Below are positions 1 to 6,920 of a DNA stretch of 18,261 bases, in pieces; within the stretch, counting starts at the first letter, position 1; the number at the start of each line of letters is the position of its first letter. Source of the DNA: DATKWS01 sp035529435 (GTDB taxonomy: Bacteria; Krumholzibacteriota; Krumholzibacteriia; Krumholzibacteriales; Krumholzibacteriaceae); NCBI GenBank assembly GCA_035529435.1, contig DATKWS010000030.1, forward strand, positions 1 to 18,261. The letters run 5' to 3'. Position numbers and translations under genes: made by a program. The notes beneath the pieces were generated by a model, which did not search any database, was not told the origin of the DNA, and saw only the letters and a program-made list of their open reading frames with translations.

Positions 1-270
1 GGCGGCGCGTCGGAGGCCGACCGGGGGAGGCGGCTCTTCTATGCGCTGCGGAGCAGGATGATCTACGCATACAAGCATTTCGGGAGGCCGGCCGCCGCCA
101 CGGTCGCCTTGTGCACGCTGGTGATCGAGCCGGTCGTCCGCATCGCGGCGGCCCTCGCGGGGGGGTCCGCCGTGCGGGTCCGGGAGACGATGGGCGGGTT
201 CGGGATGCTCTGGCGGGAGCTCCCGCGCATCTTGAAATCGACGCCCCGCGGGGGCCGGGCGGTCGGCTGA
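1..270 (+). CDS. Glycosyltransferase family 2 protein, C-terminal end only
   Basis: An open frame runs in from the left edge and stops with TGA at 268-270, leaving about 89 residues. The visible part starts near a basic aromatic stretch, FYALRSRMIYAYKHFG. This resembles the segment after the catalytic domain of rhamnosyltransferase-like GT2 enzymes, where a K-H-F-G motif precedes a hydrophobic helix. A hydrophobic segment follows (TVALCTLVIEPVVRIAAAL) and then a short basic tail. The GT-A catalytic core with its DxD motif would lie outside the window, so the call rests on the tail and on the context, since the following genes are polysaccharide genes on the same strand. In that setting it would add a sugar to a lipid-linked precursor at the cytoplasmic face of the inner membrane. 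The family call is an inference of moderate strength. Confidence 0.5.
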   Translation, partial: GGASEADRGRRLFYALRSRMIYAYKHFGRPAAATVALCTLVIEPVVRIAAALAGGSAVRVRETMGGFGMLWRELPRILKSTPRGGRAVG

Positions 271-297
271 CGCCGTGCGCGTCGCGGGGGCCGGGCG
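247..297. repeat. 15-bp direct repeat at end of the GT2 gene
   Basis: CGCGGGGGCCGGGCG occurs at 247-261, inside the last codons of the GT2 gene, and again at 283-297 in the gap that follows, 36 bp apart. The second copy contributes to a GC-rich hairpin: GCGGGG at 284-289 pairs with CCCCGC at 298-303. There is no T-run, so I do not call a terminator. Confidence 0.4.
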
Positions 298-333
298 CCC
301 CGCTGACATCGCGGCGGATCGCAGAAAGGTAGA

Positions 334-2208
334 GTGGCGATGGGTGCTCGAAGAATGTATCGCCCGTACCTGATACCCCTCATCGTGCTGGTCGCGGGGA
401 TCGCCGTGCGGATCGTGTACTTCGCGCAGCTCGCCGGCTCCGATCTCGACAGACTGCTCGCCCTCGACACGAGATTCTACTACGAGCTCTCGATGCAACT
501 GGTATCGGGGGGCGGGATGCCCGGCGGCGCGATCTCGTTCAACCCGCTCTACCCGGCGTTCCTCGTCCTCGTGTTCCGCGTGTTCGGCGACTCCCTCACG
601 GCGGTGCGCATACTCCAGGGCGTGATCGGCCTGTTCACGATACTGCTCGCCTACCGTGCCGGCTCCCTCCTCGCCGTGCCGGGGGAGCGGAAGCGGCCGC
701 GGGGGGAGCTCATCGGTACCTTCGCCGCCGTCCTGACGCTCCTCTACGCGCATTTTCTCATGTACGAGGGGAGCCTCCTGGCGACGACCCTCGTAACATT
801 CATCCTGCTGGCCGTCTTCGTGATCGCGCTCGTGCTCGACCAGGACGTGCATGGCGTCCGGAAAGCGACCCTGGGCCGGAAACGGGTGAGGCCGTCTCTG
901 CTGGCCCTCGGTGCCGGCCTTCTCACCGGGGCGGGGGCGCTCGGCAGGCCGAACCTCTTCTTCCTCCTGGCCGCCGCGATTCCCCTGTGGATTCTCCTGC
1001 GGCATCCGAACCTCCGCCGCGGCGTGCGCTATGCGGTCCTCTGCGCCCTGGGCACGGCGCTGGTCCTCCTGCCGCCGGTCATCTACAATGTATCCCGCAC
1101 GGGGCGCTTCGTTCCCGTCACCACGCACGGCGGGATAAACTTCTACATCGGCAACCGGCCGGGGGCGGTGGGGAAATACGATCCCCCCGAGGGGATGCGC
1201 GCCGACATGCGGGGTCTCGTCGAGGATGCGCGGATCGTGGCCGAACAGAGAAGCGGGCGCTCTCTCACCGGTGCGGAGGTATCGAGCTACTGGTTCGGCG
1301 AGGCGCTGGAGTCGATTTCCCACGATCCGGCCCGCTGGATCGCCCTTCTCGGGCGAAAGCTCCTGCTGTTCTTCAACGGCCTCGAGCTCGCCGACGTGCT
1401 CGACATTTCATTCTATCGCGAGGCCTGTCCCGCAATGAAGTTCCTGTTCGTCCCGTTCGTCGCGATCTCGCCCCTCTCGATTCTCGGCATGATCGTGCTG
1501 GCGCGCTCGGGCCGGAACAGGAGCGTCGTGTTCCTGTTCATCGGCGCGGCGCTCGCCTCGGTGCTCCTCTTCTATGTGAATTCACGGTACCGCATGCCGG
1601 CCGTTCCCCTGCTGATCCTGTGCGCCGCCGCCTCGCTCGCCTGGCTCGTCGGCGAGATCGAGCGCCGCGGGTGGCGGAACGTCGTGCTTGCGGCGTGCTT
1701 CGTCGCGGCGGTGTTCCTGCTCGCCGCGAACAGGCGGCTCTTCGTCGTCAACAAGAGCGCCATGTACACCTTCCTCGGCTATCACTACATGGATGACAAC
1801 GAGGCCGCAAAGGCCGAGGAAGCATTCGCCGAGGCGTACCGGCTCGATCCGGGAAGCGTTCAGACGCGGATCAACTACGCCCGGGTGCTGCTGAAGGGCG
1901 GAAAACCGGAGCGGTCCCGCGAGTTCTATTCCTCCGCCTACGCCTCCGTCCCCGATTTTCCCAACCTCGCCGTCGAGTACGGATCGCTGCTCGATCAACT
2001 GGGGGAACGGCAGCGTGCCCGGGCACTGTACCTGTATGCGCTGGAGCTGCCGCGCAGGCATGACCGCGTTCTCGCGTGCACTCATCTGGCCCGGAACGCG
2101 ATGGCCGAGGGGGGGCGGGACGAGGCGATCATGTGGGTGAAGCGCGCCCTCGAGATGGTGCCGAACGATCAGAAACTCATCGAATGGCTGCACGCGCTCG
2201 AGCGGTGA
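334..2208 (+). CDS. GT39-like (PMT/ArnT-type) membrane glycosyltransferase with C-terminal TPR domain
   Basis: The 624-residue protein has a polytopic N-terminal part (first helix about residues 12-32, further helices to about 480) followed by a TPR region from about residue 484 to the end. The layout after helix 1 is typical of GT-C enzymes: an acidic residue (D45) in the first periplasmic loop, a YYELS segment, then FNPLYPAFL before the next helix. Such enzymes take a sugar from a polyprenyl-phosphate donor and transfer it on the periplasmic side. The TPR units include EEAFAEAYRLDPGS and SREFYSSAYASVPDFP, and probably mediate protein contacts. The start is GTG at 334 or ATG at 340; AGAAAGG at 323-329 fits the ATG better (10 nt). 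It lies between a GT2 gene and a chain-length regulator, which supports an envelope-glycan role. The acceptor cannot be read from the sequence. Confidence 0.75.
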   Translation: MAMGARRMYRPYLIPLIVLVAGIAVRIVYFAQLAGSDLDRLLALDTRFYYELSMQLVSGGGMPGGAISFNPLYPAFLVLVFRVFGDSLTAVRILQGVIGLFTILLAYRAGSLLAVPGERKRPRGELIGTFAAVLTLLYAHFLMYEGSLLATTLVTFILLAVFVIALVLDQDVHGVRKATLGRKRVRPSLLALGAGLLTGAGALGRPNLFFLLAAAIPLWILLRHPNLRRGVRYAVLCALGTALVLLPPVIYNVSRTGRFVPVTTHGGINFYIGNRPGAVGKYDPPEGMRADMRGLVEDARIVAEQRSGRSLTGAEVSSYWFGEALESISHDPARWIALLGRKLLLFFNGLELADVLDISFYREACPAMKFLFVPFVAISPLSILGMIVLARSGRNRSVVFLFIGAALASVLLFYVNSRYRMPAVPLLILCAAASLAWLVGEIERRGWRNVVLAACFVAAVFLLAANRRLFVVNKSAMYTFLGYHYMDDNEAAKAEEAFAEAYRLDPGSVQTRINYARVLLKGGKPERSREFYSSAYASVPDFPNLAVEYGSLLDQLGERQRARALYLYALELPRRHDRVLACTHLARNAMAEGGRDEAIMWVKRALEMVPNDQKLIEWLHALER

Positions 2209-2258
2209 CGGCCGGTGCGTGCGGGGTAGGGGGCGCCGCGCGGTGTGCCAGATTGCCC

Positions 2259-2287
2259 TTGCGGGCGGCCCTCTCCGATGGTACATT
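2259..2287 (+). promoter_or_regulatory. Weak candidate promoter for the chain-length/ligase pair
   Basis: TTGCGG (2259-2264), 17 nt, then TACATT (2282-2287) lies in the 142-nt gap before the Wzz-type gene. Both boxes match the consensus only partly. If used, transcription would begin near 2294, and the ATG at 2351 would then be preferred over an in-frame ATG at 2300. Confidence 0.25.
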
Positions 2288-2350
2288 CCCGCACGTGGAA
2301 TGGATAAAGCAGGCATCCCCCGTACCGTGAAGGGCGTGGACGGAGAAACG

Positions 2351-3520
2351 ATGCTCACGATAATTTCCATCATTCTCCGGCATAAGAGGACCGTCGTGCT
2401 GATCACGCTGGCCGGATTCATCGTATCGGCGCTGATCAGTCTCATCCTGCCGCCGCGCTACGTCTCGTCCACCGCCTTTATGCTGGTCGGGGTGGAGGAG
2501 GAGATTACCGGCCGGAAGGGATTCTTCTCGCAACTGGGCGCGTTCGGCGAGGCGTACGGCGTCTTCGTCCGTACACGGCGTAATTTTATCATCGATTTCA
2601 TCGTCCGCAGCCGGCGGATGAGTGATCTGCTCGATGCCCGGTTCGATCTGAAGGGTCTCTTCGGCGTCGAGAGGAGCATCGAGGTTCGTGAGGAGTTGAG
2701 GAAGCGGACGCGCGTCGAGGTGCGCGATGAGGGGGTCATCATCGTCAGCTTCGAGGATCGAAGCCCCGAGCGCGCCAGGGTGCACGCGGAAGCGTACCTT
2801 CACAGCGTCGACAGCCTCCTCGTCGAATTCACCACCGAGAACGCCGTCAGCAGGACACGGTTTCTCGAGGCGGAAGTCGTGCGACGGGAACGGCGGATCG
2901 CCACCGCCGATTCGGCGCTCATGATCTTTCTCGATAACCACGGCATCTTCGAGATCGAGCAGCAGGCGCGTGCGGCGATCCGTGTCGCCACGCAGCTCGA
3001 GGCGCGGAAGCAGGCGCTCAGGCTCGAGAAGGATCTGCTCGCGATGACGCTGCTTCCCGGCAGCCCGCAGCTCGAGCGGCTGGAGCGAATACTGGACGGG
3101 CTGGGAGAGGAGATCACGACGGTACACGAGGGAAGCGGTTCCGACCTCTTTCCCTCCCTGCGTGAGGTGCCCGGTCTGGCCTCCGAGTACCTGCGGCTCT
3201 ACCAGGAGCTCAAGATACAGGAATTCGCCCTCGCATTCGTCCGCCTCAAGCTCGAGGACGAGGCGATCCTGACCAACAGGGAGGTCAGCGTGATCCGGGT
3301 GATCGATCCGCCCGTCGTGCCGGAGAAGCGCGTCTGGCCGAAGCGGAAGCAGATCGTCATGATCTCGACGCTGGCGGTTTTTTCCTGGGTATGCTTCGCG
3401 CTCATCGTCCGGGATCGGTGGCGGGAGGGCGCATTCGCGTTCAACCCGGACGCATCCCGTGTGAACCGGGCCCCGGACGCGGATCCCGGCGCCGGAACAG
3501 GCCGGCGGGGGGGGGGATGA
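2351..3520 (+). CDS. wzz: Wzz-type polysaccharide chain-length determinant (co-polymerase)
   Basis: The predicted protein has 389 residues. A short cytoplasmic N-terminus leads into TM1 (about 14-33), then LPPRYVSSTAF, the usual start of the Wzz periplasmic domain. A long charged helical region with coiled-coil character fills the middle. Near the C-terminus VIDPPVVPEKRVWPKRK (about 317-333) is the proline-rich motif before TM2 (about 335-355). No Walker or tyrosine-kinase domain follows, so this is the kinase-free type. Such proteins set the length of polymer made by Wzy-type polymerases at the inner membrane. I chose ATG 2351 because GGAG at 2342-2345 sits 5 nt upstream and the protein then starts just before TM1. 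Longer in-frame starts (2219, 2300) add an unconserved-looking extension. The gene ends in a ten-G tract 3 nt upstream of the next start codon, so it is probably co-expressed with that gene. Confidence 0.85.
   Translation: MLTIISIILRHKRTVVLITLAGFIVSALISLILPPRYVSSTAFMLVGVEEEITGRKGFFSQLGAFGEAYGVFVRTRRNFIIDFIVRSRRMSDLLDARFDLKGLFGVERSIEVREELRKRTRVEVRDEGVIIVSFEDRSPERARVHAEAYLHSVDSLLVEFTTENAVSRTRFLEAEVVRRERRIATADSALMIFLDNHGIFEIEQQARAAIRVATQLEARKQALRLEKDLLAMTLLPGSPQLERLERILDGLGEEITTVHEGSGSDLFPSLREVPGLASEYLRLYQELKIQEFALAFVRLKLEDEAILTNREVSVIRVIDPPVVPEKRVWPKRKQIVMISTLAVFSWVCFALIVRDRWREGAFAFNPDASRVNRAPDADPGAGTGRRGGG
3507..3516 (+). repeat. G10 homopolymer tract at the wzz / O-antigen ligase junction
   Basis: Ten consecutive G residues encode the last glycines of the chain-length protein. 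They also serve as the Shine-Dalgarno region for the GTG start at 3524, 7 nt downstream. A one-base gain would remove the stop codon at 3518-3520 and extend the protein into another frame. A one-base loss shifts the frame to a nearby stop. Confidence 0.8.
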
Positions 3521-3523
3521 ACG

Positions 3524-4930
3524 GTGAATCTCGAACGCTCCGGCGAGCCGGTTCGTCTCAAGCGGCTCGTCCTGCTCCTCGTGGCGCTCGCCGCCGTCGC
3601 CGTACCGGCATTCATATTCCTCCCCGCAAAGCTCGTGCAGCTGGCGGTAGTTACCCTCGTGGCGCTTCCATTCATGATAATCATTGTCGACAAACCGCGT
3701 TGGATGTTCTACATCTTCCTCGTCATTCTACTCTCGAATATTGACATTTTCATGCCGTTCCGTTCCTTCCGTGTTGTGCTGATGCTCATGGTGGCCGCTT
3801 TTGCGCTCGCCGTGTTGAACGGGAGACGGATCGTCGTTCATGATCGCGCCTTCATCGCCCTGGTGGCCGCGTTTCTGATCCTTGCATTCAGCTCGCTCGC
3901 GGTGGCGCGGGACTTCGGCCGGGGAGCCGAATCCTTCGGCGAATTCGTGAAGGTGCTGATCAACATCGCGCTCATGATCCAGTTCGTCCGGGACAGGGCG
4001 GAGTTCCGCGGCCTCTTTCTCGCGGTGGCGGTCGCCCTGGCGATCAATAATTTCCTGCCGATCGTTTTCGAGCCACCGTCGGAGTATGCCAACGTCTCAC
4101 TGATCTGGACCCAGGGCGTCTTCCGGTACGAGGGATTCGAACTCGAACCGAACACGTTCGCGTCGCTCCAGATATTCTTCATTCCGATCCTTCTCTTTCT
4201 CACCGCGTATTACCGCCGTCCCCACATTGCACGGCTGGCCTTCCTCGCGCTGCTGGGCGCCACGATCTTCATGTTGATCCTCACGTTCTCGCGGAGCGGG
4301 TTCGTCAGCCTCGCCGTCCTGCTCCTGTCCCTCCTCGTCGTCGAGCGGCGCAACCACATGGTGCTCGTGGCGGGGCTGTCGATCATCGCCGTGGCGGCCG
4401 TTTTCGCGCCATCGGTCTACTGGGAGCGGATATCCACGATCTTCAGCGGCGAGGCGGGATTCATGAACGATTACTCGATCGTCAGCAGGCTCGATACGAT
4501 GAGGGTTGCGATCATCCTCGGCCTGAAGAACCCGTTTCTCGGAGTCGGCATGGAAAATTTCATCTATGCCTCTACGTTCTACCTTCCCTACACGAATGTC
4601 GTTCACAACGCGGTATTGCAGATCTTTGCGGACCTCGGTTTCGGCGGCCTCGCGATCCTCGCGGCGATCGTCGCCTACAACTTCCGTATCATTCTCTCGC
4701 TGATGAGGAGGGGCGGCGATCCGGAAGCGGCGCAACTCGGACGGATGCTGCTCGTGCAGCATGTCGCCGTTCTCGTCAATTCACTGTTCCTGCCGATCAC
4801 GTACCACCGCATCTTCTGGATCACGCTCTGCATCCCGTCGATCGCCCGGTACGCCTACGCGGGATCGGCGGGGTCGACGGAGAATGATCCGACGCCGGAG
4901 AATGCCCCGCCCTCGGGTAACGGGATGTAG
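3524..4930 (+). CDS. O-antigen ligase / Wzy-type polymerase family membrane protein
   Basis: The protein has 468 residues with about ten to twelve hydrophobic helices. Its Wzy_C/O-antigen-ligase signature comprises a TFSRSGFVSL stretch (about 253-263), then a long periplasmic loop, NPFLGVGMENF (about 336-346), and a VHNAVLQIFADLGFGG segment. The conserved H of VHN and the arginines of the SRSG and loop regions are the features expected for transfer of an undecaprenyl-diphosphate-linked glycan. The family contains both polymerases (Wzy) and ligases (WaaL), and sequence alone does not separate them. The adjacent Wzz-type gene favours a polymerase. GTG 3524 is used because the G-rich tract at 3507-3516 gives a strong ribosome site; the nearby ATG at 3517 is in another frame. 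It ends 7 nt from the stop of the convergent gene, with no obvious terminator between. Confidence 0.85.
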   Translation: MNLERSGEPVRLKRLVLLLVALAAVAVPAFIFLPAKLVQLAVVTLVALPFMIIIVDKPRWMFYIFLVILLSNIDIFMPFRSFRVVLMLMVAAFALAVLNGRRIVVHDRAFIALVAAFLILAFSSLAVARDFGRGAESFGEFVKVLINIALMIQFVRDRAEFRGLFLAVAVALAINNFLPIVFEPPSEYANVSLIWTQGVFRYEGFELEPNTFASLQIFFIPILLFLTAYYRRPHIARLAFLALLGATIFMLILTFSRSGFVSLAVLLLSLLVVERRNHMVLVAGLSIIAVAAVFAPSVYWERISTIFSGEAGFMNDYSIVSRLDTMRVAIILGLKNPFLGVGMENFIYASTFYLPYTNVVHNAVLQIFADLGFGGLAILAAIVAYNFRIILSLMRRGGDPEAAQLGRMLLVQHVAVLVNSLFLPITYHRIFWITLCIPSIARYAYAGSAGSTENDPTPENAPPSGNGM

Positions 4931-4937
4931 GCGGCGG

Positions 4938-6497
4938 TCACTCGATCGGCAGAAAGAATCCTTTTCGCTTGAAACAGGACAGGTAGAAACCGTCGGTCAG
5001 GGGGATATTGACGAATTCGTACTCCGTGATAAAGCGCGGTTGGACGGCGATGCTCTGCTCCTGCACCTTGAACCTCATCTCGCTCCGGTCTCTCGTGCCG
5101 CGATGGATCTGTATGTTGCCGAGCAGGAGCAGGTCCGGTTCCTGGTCCAGAACGTACGCACCGTCCGTTCGCATGTGGCCGGGCTGCGTCGCGACGATCT
5201 CGCCCTCCCTCGCGATGTGCGCCTCGGTGAGCCCCAGTATGTCGACGATCCGCATGCCGGAGTAATACCCGATCGCCCCGGTCGAACCGCATCCGATCGA
5301 TGTGTCCGGCGGCAGGATCCTCTGCAGGTACCGGCCGAGGTGGGCGAAGGCGCTGACCGTGATGCGCTCGGCGAGAAAGTCGCGGTATCCGATCCCGCCC
5401 GGCACCAGTGCGAGAAAGACGAGCAGCACCACGACGACCGGCACGGGATTCCGCCACCGTTCCTCTCTCTCCGGTTCGTCCCTTCCCGTGTCTTCATCGC
5501 CCGTCTCACGTTCTTCCCGCGCGGCGGTCCCGATCTCGCCGAGGCCGCTCGAGATGACGAGCAGCATGATCGGCATCGTCGGCACGAGGAGCCGATAGTG
5601 CGGCATCCAATCTCCCCCGAGGAGGAGGACCGCGATCCAGTGCACCGCGACGAAGGCGGACGGCAGCAGGACATGCCGGCGGTCCGTGAGCACGCGACCG
5701 TTCAGGAAGAGTCCGATCACGAGAAGATACCCGTACCGCAGCATGAATCCCCACAGGTACCTCGATCCGTTGCCGATCATGATACCGATCGGGCCGGTCT
5801 TTGCGTGGAAGGTGTTGGGGAGGATCGCGCCGAAATAGTACAACTTCCATACGATGTACGGGGCGTACAGGAGGGCGAGGACGCCGAGCCCGGCGAGAAT
5901 CACCCTGCGTCTTCCGTTGGGCCGCATGAGGAGAATGAGCCAGGCGAGGGCGTAGAAGAGGAGTCCTTCGGGCCTGACGAGCCCGAGGAGGCCGAACACG
6001 GCGAGAACACCTCCGGTCCCTGCGCCGTCCCTGAGGAGAACGAACCCGGCGAGGAGGAGAAAGGTGAAGAGGGGGATCTCCGTCCCGGAGAGGCTCCACG
6101 CGAGGATGGGGGCCGATGCGGCGAGGACCAGCGGCGGCAGGAGGGCTGCCAGCGCGTGGTTCCCGGTGGACCGCTCCCCGGGGTACTGCGTCCAGGCGGC
6201 ATACCCGGCGAGGAACAGCGTGGCCAGCATGAACAGAAATCCGAGCAGCCGGGCGGATCCGACGAGCGGCGCGCCGAATTTTCCCGCAAGGGCGACGATC
6301 ATGAGCCAGAGGAAGTTCGTGTACCCCTCGAGCCGTACCCCGTCGTTGAAGACCAGGCCCTTCCCCTCGAGCAGGTTTTTCACGTAACGGAGGCCGATGT
6401 AGGTATCGTCCGGGATGTAGTGGAAGAACAGCAATCCCGCGACGAGGAGTGCGGCGGCGGCGGCGGAGAGGAGTGCTATTATAATTCGCGACTGCAC
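4938..6497 (-). CDS. AftB-like polytopic membrane glycosyltransferase (GT-C)
   Basis: The 519-residue integral membrane protein resembles the AftB/terminal arabinofuranosyltransferase-like group. After helix 1 come IPDDTYIGLRYVKNLLEGKG (the DD at 30-31 is the expected catalytic acidic pair) and EGYTNFLW (57-64), both typical of the group. About ten further helices follow, interrupted near the middle by a highly charged hydrophilic stretch rich in E, R and D. The C-terminal soluble part contains STGAIGYYSGMRIVDILGL, also seen in such proteins. It would transfer a sugar from a polyprenyl-phosphate donor on the periplasmic face. I chose GTG 6497 because AAGGA lies 7 nt upstream. The longer TTG start at 6533 directly abuts the previous stop codon and has no clear ribosome site. 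It is the second gene of an operon, 36 nt after the RAM-domain gene. Donor and acceptor sugars are unknown. Confidence 0.75.
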   Translation of the reverse strand: MQSRIIIALLSAAAAALLVAGLLFFHYIPDDTYIGLRYVKNLLEGKGLVFNDGVRLEGYTNFLWLMIVALAGKFGAPLVGSARLLGFLFMLATLFLAGYAAWTQYPGERSTGNHALAALLPPLVLAASAPILAWSLSGTEIPLFTFLLLAGFVLLRDGAGTGGVLAVFGLLGLVRPEGLLFYALAWLILLMRPNGRRRVILAGLGVLALLYAPYIVWKLYYFGAILPNTFHAKTGPIGIMIGNGSRYLWGFMLRYGYLLVIGLFLNGRVLTDRRHVLLPSAFVAVHWIAVLLLGGDWMPHYRLLVPTMPIMLLVISSGLGEIGTAAREERETGDEDTGRDEPEREERWRNPVPVVVVLLVFLALVPGGIGYRDFLAERITVSAFAHLGRYLQRILPPDTSIGCGSTGAIGYYSGMRIVDILGLTEAHIAREGEIVATQPGHMRTDGAYVLDQEPDLLLLGNIQIHRGTRDRSEMRFKVQEQSIAVQPRFITEYEFVNIPLTDGFYLSCFKRKGFFLPIE

Positions 6498-6533
6498 GTG
6501 CTGATCCTTTGCGTTGCCGGTGTGCCTGCGCAA

Positions 6534-6776
6534 TCAGTTTTCGAGGAAGATGACGTTGCACGTCAGGGTCTTCACGACGCCGGGGATGGACTGAATCTTC
6601 TCGAGGACGAACCTGCCGATATCGTTGAACGTGGGGCCGTCGACGATGGCGATCATGTCGTACGGACCGGAAACCGCGTCTATCTGCTGGACGAGCTCCA
6701 TCTTTCTGAGCACGTTGTAGACGTCCGTCGAGGCGCCCGCCGCGAGGTTGATGAGAACGTACGCCGTGGCTCGCAT
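6534..6776 (-). CDS. Stand-alone Lrp/AsnC ligand-binding (RAM) domain protein
   Basis: The 80-residue protein corresponds to only the C-terminal RAM domain of Lrp/AsnC regulators (AsnC_trans_reg family). It begins with a beta strand (AYVLINLAAG), then VYNVLRKMELVQQIDAVSGPYDMIAIVDG, where the SGPYDMI segment with its G-x-Y-D pattern is the family hallmark, and ends with VVKTLTCNVIFLEN. There is no helix-turn-helix, so it cannot bind DNA alone. Proteins of this kind assemble into dimers or higher rings and bind small ligands such as amino acids at subunit interfaces. The start is well supported: AAAGGAGG lies 5 nt before ATG 6776. It is the promoter-proximal gene of an operon with the AftB-like glycosyltransferase, which suggests it senses a metabolite relevant to envelope work; this last point is inference. 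Confidence 0.85.
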   Translation of the reverse strand: MRATAYVLINLAAGASTDVYNVLRKMELVQQIDAVSGPYDMIAIVDGPTFNDIGRFVLEKIQSIPGVVKTLTCNVIFLEN

Positions 6777-6815
6777 GGTATCCTCCTTTTGCCAATATCT
6801 TGTGTACCGCCGGCG

Positions 6816-6844
6816 ATTATGTCAGAATAGGAGCGGTTTCGCAA
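6816..6844 (-). promoter_or_regulatory. Sigma70-type promoter of the RAM-domain / AftB-like operon
   Basis: On the minus strand TTGCGA (6844-6839) is followed by 17 nt and CATAAT (6821-6816). Spacing is ideal and the -10 box matches five of six bases. Transcription would start near 6809, giving a leader of about 32 nt before ATG 6776. Confidence 0.7.
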
Positions 6845-6852
6845 TACGATTT

Positions 6853-6904
6853 GCAGTCCCCATGCGCGGTCCCTGTTTGCCGTCCCTGGCTGCGGTCCCC
6901 GCGG
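6853..6904. repeat. Four 13-bp tandem repeats with GCNGTCCC core
   Basis: GCAGTCCC, GCGGTCCC, GCCGTCCC and GCGGTCCC begin at 6853, 6866, 6879 and 6892, exactly 13 bp apart, each followed by 5 variable bases. The array lies between divergent genes, 9-60 bp upstream of the minus-strand -35 box and 16 bp before the TTG start at 6921. It may be a binding-site array or a slipped duplication. Confidence 0.6.
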
Positions 6905-6920
6905 AACGGATGGTGAGGCG

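Noticed and set aside
987..1796. 269-codon open frame inside the GT39-like gene
   Set aside because: Arg/Ala/Pro-rich shadow frame with no ribosome site. The overlapping frame has clear transmembrane and TPR structure.
2177..3127. 316-codon minus-strand frame opposite wzz
   Set aside because: Antisense shadow; the plus-strand frame matches the Wzz family over its full length.
4928..4940. Terminator between the convergent ligase and AftB-like genes
   Set aside because: Only 7 nt separate the stop codons and no hairpin with a T-run is visible on either strand nearby.
4761..6830. 689-codon open frame on the plus strand opposite the AftB-like gene
   Set aside because: Its translation is highly charged and low in hydrophobics, typical of an antisense shadow in GC-rich DNA. 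The minus strand encodes a coherent membrane protein with family motifs, a ribosome site and a promoter.
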